Assembly (NCBI GenBank): GCA_018644665.1
Contig: JABGQA010000080.1
Location: 118,445 to 182,444, forward strand
Origin: Candidatus Poribacteria bacterium
GTDB lineage: Bacteria; Poribacteria; WGA-4E; GCA-2687025
Direction: 5' to 3'
Length of the DNA: 64,000 nucleotides
The number at the start of each line of letters is the position of its first letter. The first letter of the stretch is position 1. A program made the translations under genes and the position numbers. Of this stretch, positions 60,558 through 64,000 are shown in pieces. The notes beneath the pieces are model-generated. The model was not told the DNA's origin, made no database searches, and was given only the letters and a program-made list of their open reading frames with translations.

Positions 60558-61901
60558 ATGCCGCCCAACCTGCCTCGACTTGTCGTTGAGGTGTTCCAGA
60601 ACGAGTGGTACGGCGGACGGCGTGGGATCGTCATCGAGGACATCCGCGACACTCGGGCCATCGGCTTCCGCCGCAACATATCGTCCGTGCGCGTCTACAA
60701 AGGCCCCGGATACGCGGCCGGCGCCAACCACAAGGCGCTGTTCTACGAGGACGTTGCCTACAAGGGTCGCGCGCTGTCGCTCGGGCCCGGCCACTACCAA
60801 ACGCTGCATCAGCTTTCCTACAACTTCGGCGACGTCATCCGGTCCATCGCGTTCCGCGCGGAGACCGCCGTAGACGGCCCCGTGTGGGGTACGGCTCCGG
60901 CGGTCGTCGACCTGTACGATGGGCCGTGGTTCCAGGGCGTTCGCACGACCATCGTGCGCGACGAAGCGGACATGGCGCGGCGCGTCACGAACACGGCGAG
61001 GTCGGTCCGTATACACAAGGGGCCCGACTGCCCGCCGATTGGCTGTCGAGTGCAGTTCTTCGCCGCTCCGTTGTTCGATGGGGAGCCGTTCTCCGTCGAC
61101 ATCACCCCACAGGAGTCGGTCGTCGAGATACCGGACGTGGCATCACTACCGCAGGAGATGCCATCGGCCCTGGGCTCGGTGAAGATCGAGGGGTGGACGT
61201 CATCGACGGAGTTCTCCCACGTCGTGTTCCAGGACGAATTCGACGGTACCCGACTCCGTGACGGTTGGGAGTGGACCGACCCGCGCGAGGGCGCTGAGTG
61301 GCGTGAGCGGCAGGGCTGGCTGCTGCTGCGCGTCCAGCCGGGGCAGGACCTGTGGCGCGACTCGAATTACGACGCCCCTCGGCTGCTGCGGGAGGCGACA
61401 GAAGACTTCTCGCTGGAGACGCGTCTGCAGGTGACCGACGAGACGAACCCGCACGGCGGCCTGCTCGTGTGGTTCAACGAAAACGCGTTCATCCGCTTGG
61501 AGAAAACCTCCCCGCACCATGCGTTCCGTGGCGATATCCGCTTCGAGCAGCACACGGCGAGCGGAGGCGAGCCTCTAGTAGGTCGAGGGATCGGGCTGGC
61601 CGAAGCGCGGCAACTGTATCTGCGGATCGAGCGCCGCGGGAACCTGTTCAGTGGCTACGCCAGCGCCAACGGCGTGGACTGGGTGAGCTGTGGGACGGCC
61701 TTCGCCAGCATGGGCGACCCCACCCGTGTGGGCGTGCACGCCCTCTGCCCAGGGAACATGCCGCCGACGGCGACGCGATTCGACTACTTCAAGATCCTCA
61801 AGCGCCCGGAAGAGTCGCCGCTGATGGACTCGCGACTCCCAGCCTCGTACCGCAGCCAGAACCGTGGCCGCCGCGTCAACATGCTGCGGAAACTCACCTA
61901 G
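60558..61901 (+). CDS. Beta-gamma-crystallin-like protein with C-terminal lectin/DUF1349-like domain
   Basis: 447 aa. Four Greek-key-like motifs in two pairs fill residues about 5-215 ('VVEVFQNEWYGGRRGIVIED', 'ALFYEDVAYKGRALSLGPG', 'VVDLYDGPWFQGVRTTIV', 'VQFFAAPLFDGEPFSVDI'). A concanavalin-like domain follows (about 225-420: 'VVFQDEFDGTRLRDGWEW', 'GGLLVWFNENAFIRLEKT', 'GYASANGVDWVSC'). No signal peptide despite extracellular-type domains. GAGGGG precedes the ATG. Convergent 4-bp overlap with the sulfatase-like gene. Confidence 0.8.
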   Translation: MPPNLPRLVVEVFQNEWYGGRRGIVIEDIRDTRAIGFRRNISSVRVYKGPGYAAGANHKALFYEDVAYKGRALSLGPGHYQTLHQLSYNFGDVIRSIAFRAETAVDGPVWGTAPAVVDLYDGPWFQGVRTTIVRDEADMARRVTNTARSVRIHKGPDCPPIGCRVQFFAAPLFDGEPFSVDITPQESVVEIPDVASLPQEMPSALGSVKIEGWTSSTEFSHVVFQDEFDGTRLRDGWEWTDPREGAEWRERQGWLLLRVQPGQDLWRDSNYDAPRLLREATEDFSLETRLQVTDETNPHGGLLVWFNENAFIRLEKTSPHHAFRGDIRFEQHTASGGEPLVGRGIGLAEARQLYLRIERRGNLFSGYASANGVDWVSCGTAFASMGDPTRVGVHALCPGNMPPTATRFDYFKILKRPEESPLMDSRLPASYRSQNRGRRVNMLRKLT

Positions 61902-63292
61902 CCGACCGCGGCGATGCGCTCCTCGCTCGTGCCGAGGTTCCTAAGCCAGTCGTGACACGCGTCGCGCAGTTCATCGACCTTGCTCGGGTGGGCGGACGCC
62001 ACGTCGTGCGTCTCCCCAGGATCCGCAGACAGGTCGTACAGCTCCGGCTCGACAGCGCCGTCCTGTCCGAGGATGAGCGACCACTCCCCGTCCGTCACGG
62101 AGAGCTTCGCCCCTTCGCGGCCGCGGCCGACCTGCAACGCCGGGCTGGACACGGCGATCTCTCGTGGCCACGTCCCGTCGCCGGAGCCGCCGAGGAGGGG
62201 CCAGAGCGAATGCCCGTGCGCTTCGGACGGGATCTCGACACCGGCCAGATCGAGGATCGTTGGCATGATGTCCGGCGGCTGGACAAGCGCGGAGGCGCGC
62301 GCGCCACCCTCGACGCCCGGCGTGTGGACCATCAAAGGGATGTGCGACACCTCCCGGTAGAGCGGCCAACTGCCACGGTCGTCGTGGTCGCAGATGTTGG
62401 ACTTGCCCGTGCGGTCGTGCTCGCCCAGGTACATGCCATGGTCCGCCATGACGATGACCACTGTGCGTTCCATCAGGCCGGTATCTTCGAGCATGCGCAG
62501 CACGCGCCCAACGTGCTGACTGACGAGCGTCACCTCCCCCGCGTAATGCGCTCGCAGGTTGTTCAGCTCGGCTTCGGTGTAGTCCGACGCTGGGCCGTAG
62601 TTCGGGTGGAACATAGGTGTGTCGTCGTATCCGGGGTCGTACATGTCCACGAGGTATTCCGGGGGATCCCACGGCTCGTGGACATCGAAGCAGTCGACCC
62701 AAAGGAAGAACGGGTCGGCCTTGTAGTTGTGTTCGAGCCAGAGTGAGGCCGCTCCACACGTCTGCGCCACGAACCGATCCTCGCCGGACAGCCACTGGTG
62801 GTGGTTCTGCCACGCGTGCGCGTTCGCAAGGGCGCCACCGAACTGGCGCGGGCGTTGCCGCGTCTTGTCGTCCGGCATCACCTCCTCGACGGGTCGGTTC
62901 ATCCACGTCATCGGAGTGTCGCCCTCCTGACCGCGGATCCATCGCGCTCCGTGGAAGCCCCGATCGAAGTGGAACGTGCTGCGCATCATGTGCGGAGTGT
63001 CGACAATGAGCTGGTTCGTGTAGCCGGCGTCCGCAAGCTCGGGGGCGATGACCTTGGCCGTGGGGTCGAGAGGCCTCCAGCCGTAAAAGGGGAACCCATA
63101 TCGACCGGTGAACCAGTCCGTGCGGGTGGGGATCGTCGGGAACGACGACACGTAGCAGTTGTCGAAGCACGTCGCGCGAGAGGCGAACGCGTCCAGCTCG
63201 GGGGTCTTGATCCACGCGTTCCCGTTGGCGCCGATGTAGTCGTATCGAAGCGTGTCCGAGACGATCACCACGACGTTCAGACGTTCGCTCAT
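61898..63292 (-). CDS. Sulfatase-superfamily protein lacking the formylglycine Cys
   Basis: 464 aa. Overall sulfatase / alkaline-phosphatase-superfamily fold: 'VVVIVSDTLRYDYIGANGN' at the N terminus, and 'VIVMADHGMYLGEHDRTGK' metal ligands. The catalytic motif, C-x-P-S-R in true sulfatases, reads Thr53-Ile-Pro-Thr-Arg57 in 'SSFPTIPTRTDWFTGRYG'. A Thr nucleophile is used by phosphodiesterase and phosphatase branches of the superfamily. ATG at 63292 chosen over one 10 codons upstream. No signal peptide. Confidence 0.85.
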   Translation of the reverse strand: MSERLNVVVIVSDTLRYDYIGANGNAWIKTPELDAFASRATCFDNCYVSSFPTIPTRTDWFTGRYGFPFYGWRPLDPTAKVIAPELADAGYTNQLIVDTPHMMRSTFHFDRGFHGARWIRGQEGDTPMTWMNRPVEEVMPDDKTRQRPRQFGGALANAHAWQNHHQWLSGEDRFVAQTCGAASLWLEHNYKADPFFLWVDCFDVHEPWDPPEYLVDMYDPGYDDTPMFHPNYGPASDYTEAELNNLRAHYAGEVTLVSQHVGRVLRMLEDTGLMERTVVIVMADHGMYLGEHDRTGKSNICDHDDRGSWPLYREVSHIPLMVHTPGVEGGARASALVQPPDIMPTILDLAGVEIPSEAHGHSLWPLLGGSGDGTWPREIAVSSPALQVGRGREGAKLSVTDGEWSLILGQDGAVEPELYDLSADPGETHDVASAHPSKVDELRDACHDWLRNLGTSEERIAAVG

Positions 63293-63340
63293 CCGTGACT
63301 CCCTCCGACTAGACCAACTCACGACGCGTCGACCGGAACC

Positions 63341-64000
63341 CTACCAGTCGTCATCGAATTCCCCGCCGCACTTGCGACAGACGAGATAGAACTGCACTTG
63401 CGCGTCCAACGCGTAGCGCTTCATGAGGTCGACCGCCTTGTCCGGCAACTCGTCGCTGCATCGCGCGCACTTGTAGAGCGAGCCCGTGGGCGGCGCGACC
63501 TGCCCCATGTCATCGAGGATCGCGTTCCAGTGGGTGTATTCCCACGGGATCTCGTGCCCGACCTCGCGCGAGATGGTCTCCGCCCACTTGACCAGAGCTT
63601 GGCATTCCGACAGCTCGACCTCCTCGAACTCCGGCCCCTCCTTGCGCAGCAGCTTCGCCAGGGCATCTTCGGTGGTCGATGCGTCGACAAAGCACTCCTG
63701 GATGCCGACCTTCCAGAAATCCAGGAGGAGCAGCACCACACGCAACGTGGCGTCGGGGTTGGCCCGCGCGACGAGGACGGTGGCCGAGCCGCTCCGAGGG
63801 AGGCGTCTCAGGTAGCACTTGTGGAGTGGGAGCCGCGAAGCGGCCGGCGTGTCCGACGCCAACACCAGCGGGGCGTAGTAGGGGCACCGGGCGTCGCAGC
63901 CGTTAACCCGTCCCCGGCTGTCGCGACACGTCGTCGCCGAGATTAGACCCTCGAACGCAGGGCACGTGCGCTTGCCGTCCGCGCGGCCTGTGACCTTGTC
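63341..64000 (-). CDS. Cys-rich protein of unknown function, 5' part outside window
   Basis: The frame is open to the right edge, so the GTG at 63865 is not the likely start; at least 219 residues are visible. The part beyond 63865 reads 'KRTCPAFEGLISATTC' and 'NGCDARCPYYAPL', with four or more Cys in a spacing that suggests a metal cluster or zinc site. The C terminus has two C-x-x-C pairs ('YKCARCSDELPD', 'LVCRKCGGEFDDDW'), a zinc-ribbon-like end. No family name recognised. Confidence 0.7.
   Translation of the reverse strand, partial: DKVTGRADGKRTCPAFEGLISATTCRDSRGRVNGCDARCPYYAPLVLASDTPAASRLPLHKCYLRRLPRSGSATVLVARANPDATLRVVLLLLDFWKVGIQECFVDASTTEDALAKLLRKEGPEFEEVELSECQALVKWAETISREVGHEIPWEYTHWNAILDDMGQVAPPTGSLYKCARCSDELPDKAVDLMKRYALDAQVQFYLVCRKCGGEFDDDW

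Noticed and set aside
1..64000. tRNA, rRNA, CRISPR arrays, IS elements and integrase genes
   Set aside because: No T-loop-like GTTCRANTC in a plausible cloverleaf, no regularly spaced repeats, no transposase or integrase motif seen by eye. A covariance-model scan could still find a tRNA I missed.

Overview
The window is high-GC, densely packed bacterial chromosome: about 65 genes, most gaps under 200 bp, many 1-4 bp overlaps, and frequent GTG/TTG starts backed by clear Shine-Dalgarno sequences. The gene families point to an uncultivated free-living or host-associated heterotroph of the kind seen in Poribacteria or Latescibacterota. They include several phytanoyl-CoA dioxygenase (PhyH) proteins, uroporphyrinogen-decarboxylase-like proteins outside haem synthesis, a DUF1080 protein, sulfatases, Gfo/Idh/MocA dehydrogenases, enolase-superfamily enzymes and secreted BNR proteins. 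An Omp85-type barrel indicates an outer membrane. The phylum is an inference; no rRNA, tRNA or CRISPR was found.

Layout. 1-6.6 kb: end of an FtsX-type permease, an amidohydrolase, a SnoaL-like protein, a frameshifted methyltransferase coupled to a sialidase-like protein, a LysM protein and a CocE/NonD hydrolase. 6.7-12.6 kb: murA, hisD, hisC, a small membrane protein, hisB, hisH and an acetyltransferase on the plus strand (hisA, hisF, hisG and hisI are absent), facing a GHMP kinase. 13.8-18.2 kb: a secreted protein, then class II aldolase, Gfo/Idh and enolase-superfamily genes behind a recognisable promoter. 18.3-22.5 kb: an accessory patch with a toxin-antitoxin-like remnant, a three-gene sensor kinase / receiver / membrane coiled-coil operon, and a decayed DUF3854 primase-like gene. 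22.5-32.5 kb, minus strand: a BNR protein, an unusual DUF4097-CBM9-POTRA-Omp85 protein, small enzymes, and a cysE / DUF1858 / ATP-grasp operon. 32.7-42.2 kb: secreted proteins, URO-D / HAD / URO-D genes, DUF1080 plus a secreted 'asparagine synthetase B'-like protein, an amidohydrolase and two tandem paralogues of unknown function. 42.3-45.4 kb: an assimilatory sulfite/nitrite reductase fused to a TusA domain. 45.6-53.7 kb: a catabolic island with four PhyH proteins, Gfo/Idh, a mandelate-racemase-type enzyme, an MFS transporter and a sulfatase. 53.7-64 kb: uppS divergent from an XRE regulator with paired operators, a K+ channel / cyclic-nucleotide-binding operon, a GDSL hydrolase, a beta-gamma-crystallin/lectin fusion, a sulfatase homologue without the catalytic Cys, and a Cys-rich protein running off the end.

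How the genes work together. Three themes recur: small-molecule and sugar-acid catabolism (oxidoreductases, enolases, PhyH, sulfatases), sulfur assimilation (CysE and sulfite reductase), and envelope or surface proteins. Three unrelated secreted proteins (ending at 14482, 22488 and 33433) share the same short C-terminal signature built around K-x4-W-x3-K, which looks like an undescribed sorting tag. This tag, the CBM9-Omp85 fusion, the TGCA-palindrome operators between uppS and the XRE gene, and the possible split cyclic-nucleotide-gated channel are the most promising observations.
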